A DNA stretch of 24,378 bases from JABFRJ01 sp964389095 (GTDB lineage Bacteria; Pseudomonadota; Alphaproteobacteria; Rhizobiales; Hyphomicrobiaceae): assembly GCA_964389095.1 (NCBI GenBank), contig CAYMEB010000049.1:1-24378 (forward strand), written 5' to 3'. Numbering within the stretch: the stretch's first letter is position 1; every line of letters starts with the position of its first letter. A model generated the notes under the pieces. It had not been told where the DNA came from, did no database searches, and worked only from the letters and a program-made list of their open reading frames with translations. A program made the position numbers and the translations under genes. Positions 15,671 to 22,985 of this stretch are shown here, piece after piece.

Positions 15671-15826
15671 GCGGCGCCAAAACCGGTCAGCCAACATCGA
15701 CGGGGTCTGGCGCTCGCAGCTCAGCTGCGCCCGAACGGGCGCGTGCGGCGGCCTCCGCTCGGTGTTCTTTGGTCATTGTGCCATCCGAAGCTCCGGGCGG
15801 CGCGGAACTCGAATGGAGAGTGCGAC

Positions 15827-15961
15827 GTGAAACGTACCTACCAGCCCAGCAAGCTCGTCCGCAAACGCCGGCACGGCTTCCGCAAGCGCATGGCTACCGT
15901 CGGCGGGCGCAACGTGATCAGCCGTCGCCGGGCGAAGGGCCGCAAGCGTCTTTCCGCCTGA
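15827..15961 (+). CDS. rpmH: 50S ribosomal protein L34
   Basis: The 44-residue L34 is a very basic component of the large subunit. The sequence opens MKRTYQPSKLVRKRRHGFRK and continues with a typical RMATVGGRNVISRRRAKGRK core and short Ala end. The start is GTG at 15827, supported by GGAGAG at 15815-15820 and by exact agreement with the family N-terminus; the open frame starting at 15743 is longer but the extra part is leader. The order rpmH-rnpA-yidC is the classic arrangement. Confidence 0.97.
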   Translation: MKRTYQPSKLVRKRRHGFRKRMATVGGRNVISRRRAKGRKRLSA

Positions 15962-15986
15962 TCGGCACCGCCCTGCGCCACCCATC

Positions 15987-16016
15987 GCCGACGGGGAAGC
16001 AGCCGACGGGGAAGCA
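15987..16016 (+). repeat. 15-base perfect tandem duplication carrying the rnpA ribosome site
   Basis: GCCGACGGGGAAGCA occurs twice in a row (15987-16001 and 16002-16016), ending exactly at the rnpA ATG. Each copy contains GGGGAAG, so the Shine-Dalgarno-like sequence is duplicated. Confidence 0.85.
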
Positions 16017-16463
16017 ATGGCGCCGACGACGCTATCCCGCGACACGAAAGATGCCGACGGCTCCGTGTCCACGCAGGTGCGTGGACGGGCAGTCACCACC
16101 CTGAAGCTTCGATCCGAGTATCTTCGGATCCGTGGCGGCAGGAAGTGCGGGACGAGTGGCTTCCTGCTCGAGGGCAAGCGTCGCGAGGGGGGAGAGCCGG
16201 CCGGCGCGCCGAGGTTCGGCTTCACAGTGACCAAGAAGCTCGGATCCGCCGTGATCCGGAACCGCATCAAGCGGCGCCTGAAGGCTGCAGCGGGTGAATT
16301 GGTGGGAGAGGCCCACGCCGACCTCGACTATGTGCTGGTCGCACGCAAGCCAGCATTTGACATGCCCTTCCAGACGCTGCGGGACGATCTGCGCAGAGCG
16401 CTGACCGAGGTACATCGACCTGGATCGCGACCCGCAACGGGTCGGCACCGAGAAACAAGCTGA
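16017..16463 (+). CDS. rnpA: Ribonuclease P protein component
   Basis: Basic protein cofactor of RNase P, which matures tRNA 5' ends together with the catalytic RNA. The conserved core is RFGFTVTKKLGSAVIRNRIK (66-85) followed by RRLKAA, including the RNR signature that binds RNA. The usual opening block is LKLRSEYLRIRGG (29-41). The 148 residues are longer than the typical 115-125 because of about 28 extra N-terminal residues, which start at the ATG at 16017 behind GGGGAAG. No in-frame ATG or GTG lies at the usual start position, so the longer form is favoured. The yidD gene often found between rnpA and yidC is absent; yidC begins 15 bases after the stop. Confidence 0.95.
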   Translation: MAPTTLSRDTKDADGSVSTQVRGRAVTTLKLRSEYLRIRGGRKCGTSGFLLEGKRREGGEPAGAPRFGFTVTKKLGSAVIRNRIKRRLKAAAGELVGEAHADLDYVLVARKPAFDMPFQTLRDDLRRALTEVHRPGSRPATGRHRETS

Positions 16464-16478
16464 CGAGGCAGCCTTCCG

Positions 16479-18365
16479 ATGCAGCAGCAGGACCCAGAGA
16501 GCCAGAAGAACATGATGTTGGCTATCGCGTTGTCGCTGGCGGTTTTGCTGGCGTGGCAGTTTCTTTACGCCATGCCGCGCCAGAAGGAGCTGCAGCGTCA
16601 GCAGGCGACTCAGCAGCCGAACGTGACGGCGCCGGCGACACCCGGCTCGACGGCGGCTACGACTCCTGCACCCGGCGCAACGGCCCCCGCGGCCCAGAGC
16701 GGCCAGCCATCGGGAACGGCTCCTGCGCCGAACGTGTCCATCTCGCGCGATGCGGCCCTGGCGACATCGCCGCGCATCAAGATCGCGACGGAGAACCTGA
16801 CCGGCTCAGTCAGCCTGAAAGGCGGGCTGATCGACGATCTGCGCCTGGTCAAGTACCGCGAAGAAGCGAAAGCCACGAGCCCGAGCGTGACGCTGTTTTC
16901 GCCGGCCGCCACGGCAAACGGCTACTTCGCCGAATTCGGCTGGCTGCCGATGGCGGGGTCCACCGTTGTGACACCTACGGCGGATACGTTGTGGACCGCC
17001 GTCGGAGCGGGACCGCTGACGGCTGCACAACCCCTGCAGCTGACCTGGGACAACGGCCAAGGGCTGGTGTTCAAGCGCACGATTTCGCTCGACGACAGGT
17101 TCATGTTCACCGTTCGCGACGAGGTCACGAACCGGACTGGCAAAGAGCAGGCCTTGCTACCTTATGGCCGCATCTATCGCATCGGTACGCCGAAGACCGA
17201 AGGCTGGGCTATCCTGCACGAAGGTCCGATCGGCTTCATCGGCGAAGACAAGCTCCAGGAACTGGCCTATGCGGACCTGACCAAGGAAGCCGACAACGCC
17301 GCCAAGGCGAAGCGCACCGCCGAGTTCCAGAAGGTCTACAAGCCGGCGAAAGGCGGGTGGCTCGGTTTTACGGACAAGTACTGGGCTGCCTCGCTGGTTC
17401 CTCCGCAGGAAGCGACCTTTGACGCGTCGTTCGGCACGATCGGAAAGGCTGCTGGCCGCTCCGAGATCTTCTGGGCGAACTATCAGTTGGCCCCTTCGGT
17501 GATCGCCCCAGGCGCCAACGCCGTTTCGGAGGGTCGGCTGTTTGCCGGCGCCAAAGAGGTCAAGACGATCGAGTCCTACGGCGACGCGCTCAAAGTCCTG
17601 CGTTTCGACCTGATGGTCGATTGGGGTTGGTTCCACTTCATCACCAAGCCGCTTTTCAAGCTGCTCGAGTGGCTGCACAGCAAACTCGGCAACTTTGGCT
17701 TGGCGATTCTGGCCACCACCGTGTTCGTGAAGGCGGCGTTCTATCCGCTCGCCAACAAGAGCTACGAGTCGATGGCCAAGATGAAGAAGATGCAGCCGGA
17801 GATCGAGACCATCCGGGAGCGATACAAAGAGGATCGTGCTGCCCAGCAGCAGGAATTGATGAAGCTCTACCAGAAGCACAAGATCAATCCGGCTTCGGGC
17901 TGTTTGCCTATCCTGCTCCAGATCCCGGTATTCTTCGCGCTCTACAAGGTGCTTTTCGTGACGATCGACATGCGTCACGCGCCCTTCTACGGCTGGATCA
18001 AGGATCTGTCTGCTCCAGACCCGACCTCGCTCTTCAATCTGTTCGGTCTACTGCCGTTCGGGGTTCCCGAGTTCCTGCATGTCGGCGTGTGGCCGCTGGT
18101 CATGGGGGCGACGATGTGGCTGCAAATGCAGCTCAATCCCCAGCAGCCAGATCCACTCCAACAGAAGATCTTCAACTGGATGCCGGTGATCTTCACGTTC
18201 ATGCTGGCGTCGTTCCCCGCCGGTCTGGTCATCTACTGGGCATGGAGCAACGTCCTTTCGCTGATCCAGCAGTATTACATCACGCGCAAGAACGGCGCCG
18301 AGATCCACCTTTGGAAGAATCTCGGCCTCGAAAAGCTCCAGCGGCGACTCGCGAAGAAGTCCTGA
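16479..18365 (+). CDS. yidC: Membrane protein insertase YidC
   Basis: Inner-membrane insertase acting alone or with SecYEG. The 628-residue protein has an N-terminal anchor (about 11-31), then an Ala/Pro/Thr/Gln-rich linker (35-85). The periplasmic beta-sandwich domain of Gram-negative YidC spans about 95-370. The conserved five-helix core follows, beginning WGWFHFITKPLFKLLEWLH (386-404). It includes ILATTVFVKAAFYPLANKSYESMAKMK with the hydrophilic-groove arginine region, the coiled cytoplasmic loop (about 440-475), GCLPILLQIPVFFALYKVLF and FPAGLVIYWAWSNVLSLIQQ. It starts 15 bases after rnpA. A strong hairpin lies 27 bases after the stop. Confidence 0.97.
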   Translation: MQQQDPESQKNMMLAIALSLAVLLAWQFLYAMPRQKELQRQQATQQPNVTAPATPGSTAATTPAPGATAPAAQSGQPSGTAPAPNVSISRDAALATSPRIKIATENLTGSVSLKGGLIDDLRLVKYREEAKATSPSVTLFSPAATANGYFAEFGWLPMAGSTVVTPTADTLWTAVGAGPLTAAQPLQLTWDNGQGLVFKRTISLDDRFMFTVRDEVTNRTGKEQALLPYGRIYRIGTPKTEGWAILHEGPIGFIGEDKLQELAYADLTKEADNAAKAKRTAEFQKVYKPAKGGWLGFTDKYWAASLVPPQEATFDASFGTIGKAAGRSEIFWANYQLAPSVIAPGANAVSEGRLFAGAKEVKTIESYGDALKVLRFDLMVDWGWFHFITKPLFKLLEWLHSKLGNFGLAILATTVFVKAAFYPLANKSYESMAKMKKMQPEIETIRERYKEDRAAQQQELMKLYQKHKINPASGCLPILLQIPVFFALYKVLFVTIDMRHAPFYGWIKDLSAPDPTSLFNLFGLLPFGVPEFLHVGVWPLVMGATMWLQMQLNPQQPDPLQQKIFNWMPVIFTFMLASFPAGLVIYWAWSNVLSLIQQYYITRKNGAEIHLWKNLGLEKLQRRLAKKS

Positions 18366-18392
18366 CGTCCGGGTCTGGGCCTTTCGTGTTCG

Positions 18393-18415
18393 TCCGGCGC
18401 ACCGTGCGCCGGACG
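18393..18415. other. Strong hairpin downstream of yidC
   Basis: GTCCGGCGCA and TGCGCCGGAC form a perfect 10-base-pair stem around a 3-base loop, 27 bases after the yidC stop. No T-run follows on either strand, so it is not a classical terminator. It may stabilise the yidC mRNA 3' end or support factor-dependent termination. Confidence 0.5.
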
Positions 18416-18559
18416 CCTCTGGAGATTTCATGCCACTTGGGTGCCGCACTCTGAAGCAGTGCGTCGGTCGGAGATTGCGATGTCGTTTGTTCGGCACTAA
18501 GCAGGTTCGTGTGGCCGTCGCTCCGGCCGGCCTCAGGCATTTCAAAGTCAGAGACGTGC

Positions 18560-19567
18560 ATGCGTTCTGTTCGGCTCGTTCATGCGATCCTCCTTTCGCT
18601 TGCTTGGCTGGCTATAGGCTCCCAGGCCCTGGCAGGGCCGCAGCTTCTGATCGACGCCCGGAGCGGGCAGGTCCTCTTTGCTGATGCGCCGGATCGACCT
18701 TGGTTCCCGGCCTCCCTGACCAAGATGATGACCACGTACGTGGTGCTGGAAGAGGTCAAGGCAGGCAAGCTGGCATTCGACTCGAAGGTGACGCTCTCGG
18801 ACTATGCGCGGAGCCAGCCGGCGACGCGGATCGGTTTGAGGCTCGGGATCGAGCTCAACATCGAGCAGGCCTTGCGCGGGTTGCTGCTGCGTTCGGCCAA
18901 CGATTTCGCGGTTGCGCTCGCGGAGACGGTTTCGGGCAGCGAAGCCGCCTTCGCCGAGCGCATGAATGCGGCTGCCAAGCGCCTTGGAATGTCGCGCTCA
19001 CAGTTCCGCAATCCGCATGGGTTGCCGCACGACGAACAGGTGACGACGGCGCGAGACATGGCAATCCTCGCGCGCGCCCTGCTCGAACACTTCCCGGATC
19101 GCGCCGAGTTGTTTTCGACTCGCGAGGTGCGCATTCATCGGCAGACGTTTCATTCGCAGAACGACTTGCTTCGCGTTCTCGAAGGCGCGGACGGGATGAA
19201 GACGGGGTTCACCTGCGGCGCCGGTTACAACGTGGTCGCAAGCGCGACACGTGACGGTGTCCGCCTTATCGCAGTCGTCTTCGGCGAACAGACCCGCCAG
19301 AAGCGCTCGGTCAGGGCCGCAGGGCTCATCGAGCACGGTTTCCAGGTCTATCCGTGGCGCGAGATGCTGCCCGCGGCGACCTTGTCGTCGATGCGCATGG
19401 AGCCCGCCGATACCATGTCGCCCCCAGACGCCAGTGCGACCGTGCGCATGCGCAAGTGCCGGGCGCCCGGGCCGCGGCCGGTTGCCGCCGCGGTTCCTGT
19501 GGCGGATGCTTCCGGCGCGTCGACGGGCAATGGCGCAATCAAGCAGCCGGGCGCAAAGAGCGATTGA
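18560..19567 (+). CDS. D-alanyl-D-alanine carboxypeptidase (peptidase S11, penicillin-binding protein)
   Basis: Trims the terminal D-Ala from peptidoglycan pentapeptides in the periplasm. The 335-residue precursor begins with a signal peptide (1-26, MRSVRLVHAILLSLAWLAIG, with ALAG cleavage). The active-site set is complete: SLTK (S52, K55), SAN (112-114) and KTG in DGMKTGFT (214-216). The family's beta-5 domain is not evident; instead there is an Ala/Pro-rich C-terminal tail of about 65 residues without a clear amphipathic anchor helix. The ATG at 18560 is chosen because it opens the signal peptide; the frame extends upstream to 18509. The ribosome site is weak. It is separated from yidC by 194 bases with a hairpin, so it is probably transcribed separately. 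Confidence 0.93.
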   Translation: MRSVRLVHAILLSLAWLAIGSQALAGPQLLIDARSGQVLFADAPDRPWFPASLTKMMTTYVVLEEVKAGKLAFDSKVTLSDYARSQPATRIGLRLGIELNIEQALRGLLLRSANDFAVALAETVSGSEAAFAERMNAAAKRLGMSRSQFRNPHGLPHDEQVTTARDMAILARALLEHFPDRAELFSTREVRIHRQTFHSQNDLLRVLEGADGMKTGFTCGAGYNVVASATRDGVRLIAVVFGEQTRQKRSVRAAGLIEHGFQVYPWREMLPAATLSSMRMEPADTMSPPDASATVRMRKCRAPGPRPVAAAVPVADASGASTGNGAIKQPGAKSD

Positions 19568-19665
19568 TCGGAATCGTGCCGGTTCCCCAAACGTAAACGC
19601 GGCTTAACCGACAGGACTTCATCAATGCGGCATTCTCGTCTCTCGAGCGAATCGGGAGCCGAGCA

Positions 19666-20553
19666 ATGCTCTGTCATTACGTGAGCGACCTGCACTTCGA
19701 ATCACAGGACACGGCGTTGCGGTTTCCCGGTGGGGATCTGCTGATCATCGCAGGCGATCTGTGCAATGCGAACCGGCTGAATCCGGCGCTGCAGGATCGC
19801 ATCAGTATCGAGCAGCGGTCTCGTGTCATGCGCTTCATCGACGGGGCCTTGGCCGGCTACCGCAGAGTTCTCCTCGTGCCCGGCAATCACGATCACTACG
19901 AAGGCGTCATAGAGGATACGGCGACGACGCTGCGGCACTTTCTGCCCGGCGTCGGCGTTCTGGACGGCGAGGCGACGGACGTCGACGGCGTCGGGGTCTT
20001 TGGAACGACTCTGTGGACGGATTTCGATGGCGGCGAAGCTGCGACGCTTGCCGCGGTGCGCCGGCGCATGGGGGAGTATTTCTTCGTCAAGACGCGGTCG
20101 GCGGACGGTTCATTGCGGAGATTCGAGCCCGGCGACGCGCTGGTGCGTCATCGAAAGGCTCTCACTGCTCTCAAGACCGCTTTGGACGCGGCACCGGCGA
20201 AGCCTTGGATCGTCGTCAGCCATCATTCGCCCAGCCGGCTCGGCGCGAACACAGCGATTGCGGACAATGGGCTCGATGCGGCATACTTCAGCCGGCTCGA
20301 CAGCGAAATCGAGGCGTTGCCGATGGTCAGTGTCTGGGTGCATGGGCACACGCACGTCGCGCGGACCTACCGTGTGGGCGCAGCGTTGGTGGCATCGAAC
20401 GCGCTGGGTTTCGTCGGTCGCGGACTACGTACGCCTGGCTTCTCGGCTTCTGCGGGGTTCCGACTGGACAGCGGCCGGGCGTCGCCTGTTAGCGCGGTAT
20501 CGCGGCGGCGGGGGCGTAGCCCGAAGTCTCGGGCGACGACCTGCGACGGATGA
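19666..20553 (+). CDS. Calcineurin-like metallophosphoesterase
   Basis: A cytoplasmic protein of 295 residues with the dinuclear-metal phosphoesterase motifs in order: DLH (D8, H10), GDL (D31), GNHDHY (N74, H75), SHHSP (H186) and HGHTH (226-230). No signal peptide is seen. The middle region (100-140) is an insert rich in Gly/Asp that differs from CpdA-type enzymes. The last 35 residues are a basic, Arg/Ser-rich tail of low complexity. The start ATG follows GGGAG by about 9 bases. Substrates of this family range from cyclic nucleotides to phosphoproteins and lipids, and none is indicated here. It is 98 bases after the carboxypeptidase gene, same strand. Confidence 0.9.
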   Translation: MLCHYVSDLHFESQDTALRFPGGDLLIIAGDLCNANRLNPALQDRISIEQRSRVMRFIDGALAGYRRVLLVPGNHDHYEGVIEDTATTLRHFLPGVGVLDGEATDVDGVGVFGTTLWTDFDGGEAATLAAVRRRMGEYFFVKTRSADGSLRRFEPGDALVRHRKALTALKTALDAAPAKPWIVVSHHSPSRLGANTAIADNGLDAAYFSRLDSEIEALPMVSVWVHGHTHVARTYRVGAALVASNALGFVGRGLRTPGFSASAGFRLDSGRASPVSAVSRRRGRSPKSRATTCDG

Positions 20554-20626
20554 TGTCCTTGTGAACAGAAGGCGTATGGATACTCTGAGCGCCGTTGGAC
20601 TCACGGCTGCTCCAGTCTGGACCTAG

Positions 20627-22276
20627 GTGGAGATGGAACCGACAGCACTTCGACTTTCGCGTCCGATTTCCCAAATCGGCGCCAGATACGACGCGATCGT
20701 GGTCGGATCGGGTTACGGCGGTGGCGTTGCTGCCGCGCGATTGGCCAGGGGCGGCAAGAAAGTCTGTGTCATCGAACGCGGACGTGAATTTGCTACAGGC
20801 GAATTCCCCAGCCGATTTCCGGAGATCAGTCGCGAAATGCAGGTCACGGGCCGTCGCCTCAGGACGGGCAAGGCCGATGCACTCTACGATGTCCGGCTCG
20901 GCGACGACATGCATGTCCTGGTCGGCTGCGGACTCGGGGGGACTTCACTGGTCAATGCAGGCGTGGCTTTGCGACCGGATCAGAGGGTGTTCGCCTCCGA
21001 TGATTGGCCCGCAAACCTGCACGAGGGCGGACTGCTCGAGGAAGGTTACCGGCGGGCGCAACGATGGCTGCGTCCAGCGACGGCGCCCGACTCCGACGGA
21101 ATAACGAAGCTCGGCGCATTGCGCAGCGTCGAGCGTGCGGTCGATGCGCAATCCGAACTCGCGACGGTCGCTGTGAGCTTCACCGACACCGTGAACCCGG
21201 CAGGAGTGGCTCAGAAGGCATGCACATCGTGTGGTGATTGTTGCGGTGGTTGTAACGTCGGCGCGAAGAACACCGTAGCCTTGACCTATCTTCCTTTCGC
21301 GCATCGCCATGGCGCGGAAATCTATACTGGCGGAACGGTCCGGCTCGTCCGACGTGAGCGGGGCGACTGGGTTGTGCGGTTGGTAGCAACGGGAGCCGGG
21401 CCCGAGACAGAACGCGAGGTGCGCGCCGGTGTCGTCGTACTGGCGGCCGGGACGCTCGGCTCGAGCGAGATACTGCTCAGGTCGCGCGAAGCAGGGCTCG
21501 CCGTATCGGACACACTTGGCGGAAGGTTCTCGGGTAACGGCGACATCATCGCATTCGGATATGGCGCGCGGATTCCGGTGCGGGCGATCGGCGTGGGTCA
21601 TCCCGCGAAGGTCGAGGGCGCCACGACCGGCGCGGCAGTGACCGGCCAGATACGTATCGACGATCCCGAGGATCTGGGGCGCGCGCTGATCGTTCAGGAA
21701 GGCGCGCTGCCGTCGGCGTTCGCGCCAGCCTTGCCGCTGCTGTTCGTGCCAAACGGCCGACTGCTCGGTGCGCTGCAGAGCCTCGTCAAGGGCGTCTACA
21801 ATGGCCCGTTCGCGCACCTGCAGACGTTTTTTGCTGTCGGCCACGATGCGGCTGCGGGACAGCTGAGATTGGAGGATGATCGCCTGTCCTTGTCCTGGCC
21901 AGGGGCGGGCGATCAACCGGTCTACAAGCGTCTCGACGATGTCCTGACAAGACTGGTCGGCGCGGCCGGCGGAACTTATGTCAAGAATCCCTTGTCCGGC
22001 ACGATCATGGGATCGCAACCGGCTACGGCACACCCGCTGGGCGGGTGTGGAATGGGCGAGGATCGTACCGGCGGTGTCGTCGATCATGCCGGGCGGGTGT
22101 TCGACGCGGCGATCGGGCGGGGCGCTGCGGCCACGCACGATGGCCTCTATGTGCTCGACGGTTCGATCATTCCGCGGTCTCTGGGATGCAACCCGCTGCT
22201 CACGATCACCGCACTCGCCGAGCGCGCGATGCTGCTCATGGGGGCGTCACAGAGTTTTTCGGTGGACGATGCCTGA
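20627..22276 (+). CDS. GMC-family FAD oxidoreductase with cysteine cluster (cholesterol-oxidase-like)
   Basis: A 549-residue flavoprotein of the glucose-methanol-choline superfamily. The FAD-binding loop is VVGSGYGGG (25-33), followed by VGCGLGGTSLVNAGV (99-113). The C-terminal GMC signature region includes AHPLGGCGM (a catalytic-His segment) and LYVLDGSIIPRSLGCNPLLT. A distinctive CTSCGDCCGGCNVGAKNT (199-216) has five closely spaced cysteines of the C-x2-C-x2-C-C-x2-C pattern. This resembles the segment seen in the ChoD-type cholesterol oxidase subgroup and looks like an iron-sulfur or metal site. The substrate is unknown. The start is uncertain: GTG at 20627 or ATG at 20633, with the AGGTGGAG stretch too close to the latter to be ideal. 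Confidence 0.88.
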   Translation: MEMEPTALRLSRPISQIGARYDAIVVGSGYGGGVAAARLARGGKKVCVIERGREFATGEFPSRFPEISREMQVTGRRLRTGKADALYDVRLGDDMHVLVGCGLGGTSLVNAGVALRPDQRVFASDDWPANLHEGGLLEEGYRRAQRWLRPATAPDSDGITKLGALRSVERAVDAQSELATVAVSFTDTVNPAGVAQKACTSCGDCCGGCNVGAKNTVALTYLPFAHRHGAEIYTGGTVRLVRRERGDWVVRLVATGAGPETEREVRAGVVVLAAGTLGSSEILLRSREAGLAVSDTLGGRFSGNGDIIAFGYGARIPVRAIGVGHPAKVEGATTGAAVTGQIRIDDPEDLGRALIVQEGALPSAFAPALPLLFVPNGRLLGALQSLVKGVYNGPFAHLQTFFAVGHDAAAGQLRLEDDRLSLSWPGAGDQPVYKRLDDVLTRLVGAAGGTYVKNPLSGTIMGSQPATAHPLGGCGMGEDRTGGVVDHAGRVFDAAIGRGAAATHDGLYVLDGSIIPRSLGCNPLLTITALAERAMLLMGASQSFSVDDA

Positions 22277-22296
22277 AAAGAGTGGGGCGCTCGGCC

Positions 22297-22473
22297 TCAC
22301 TTCATCGCCGAAGAGACCTTGTTGGCCGTTCCGTTCCAGCCGCTGCTCGAATTGCCGCCAAGCTGCGTGAATGCGCCGATGCAGGCGACCGCGATCATCG
22401 AAGCGATGAGAGAGTATTCGATCGCGGTCGCGCCGCGCTCGTCACTGAAAAACCGAGTGATCCACTGCAGCAT
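22297..22473 (-). CDS. Flp-type (type IVb) pilin subunit, isolated
   Basis: A 58-residue prepilin. The short basic leader (MLQWITRFFSDERG) is followed by the cleavage and helix motif ATAIEYSLIASMIAVACIG, with the Flp hallmark G|xxxIEY (E at +5 relative to the cut). The rest is a Gly/Ser/Asn-rich tail. Prepilin peptidase would cut after the glycine of DERG. The ATG at 22473 is chosen over 22527 because GGGAG lies about 8 bases upstream and it gives the typical leader length. No tad/cpa assembly genes are in the window, so its machinery is elsewhere. It lies 26 bases after mutT on the same strand, and converges on the GMC oxidoreductase. Confidence 0.88.
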   Translation of the reverse strand: MLQWITRFFSDERGATAIEYSLIASMIAVACIGAFTQLGGNSSSGWNGTANKVSSAMK

Positions 22474-22499
22474 TCTTGGCTCCCACCCCAATACCAACT

Positions 22500-22904
22500 T
22501 CAGAGGACGTCGCGCAGCATAGCGCAAAGGGGCGCATCAGCGGGCGGCATCGAAAAGTCATTCAACCGGGAAGCCCGCACCCAGGCGAACTCCTGGCCTT
22601 CTCGCGCCGCGATCTCTCCCGACCAGTTCCGGCAGAGATAGAGTGGCATCAGCAGATGAAATTTCCCGTAGTCGTGACTCGCGAACGTGAACGGTGCGAG
22701 GCACTTCGGCGCGACATCAATCGAAAGTTCTTCGCGTAACTCTCGAACGAGCGCCTGTTCGGGCGTTTCTCCTGCTTCTACCTTCCCGCCCGGGAATTCC
22801 CACAGCCCTGCCATCGAGCGTCCGGGCGGGCGGCGTGCCAGCAGCACACGACCATCCGGATCGATCAACGCACAGGCCACGACCAGGACGAGATCACGGC
22901 TCAT
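22500..22904 (-). CDS. mutT: MutT-type (d)NTP pyrophosphohydrolase, Nudix family
   Basis: Sanitises oxidised nucleotides such as 8-oxo-dGTP, preventing mutation. The 134-residue protein carries the Nudix box beginning at G40 (GKVEAGETPEQ), with E46 and the REL-REE core (R54, E55, E58, E59). The last glycine of the box is replaced by serine (S61), a mild variation. FASHDYGKFHLLMPLYLC and FAWV match the MutT-like group. AAGGG lies about 9 bases before the ATG. It follows argJ by 81 bases in the same direction, an arrangement I recall as common in alphaproteobacteria. Substrate specificity is inferred from the family. Confidence 0.9.
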   Translation of the reverse strand: MSRDLVLVVACALIDPDGRVLLARRPPGRSMAGLWEFPGGKVEAGETPEQALVRELREELSIDVAPKCLAPFTFASHDYGKFHLLMPLYLCRNWSGEIAAREGQEFAWVRASRLNDFSMPPADAPLCAMLRDVL

Positions 22905-22985
22905 ATGCTGGACCCTTATCGCCCGAGGCGGGTTAAGAACTTGCTGATCAGATCGAACACGCAGAAGATTTGTTCCAGACCAGAG

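Larger units (their letters stand above)
15425..15826. other. Divergent promoter region between the DUF547 unit and rpmH
   Basis: A 402-base gap. The right half holds the strong rpmH promoter (15642-15670), a dyad just upstream of it, and a leader hairpin GCGCCCG-AA-CGGGCGC (15727-15742). In the left half I found no clear promoter for the leftward DUF547 gene. Open frames here are short and noncoding in appearance. Confidence 0.6.

Noticed and set aside
18478..18510. TTGCGA-N17-TAAGCA as a promoter for the carboxypeptidase
   Set aside because: The spacing is right but the -10 matches only two consensus positions.
20945..22138. A 397-codon minus-strand open frame
   Set aside because: It is antisense to the GMC oxidoreductase and Arg-rich, with no family resemblance.
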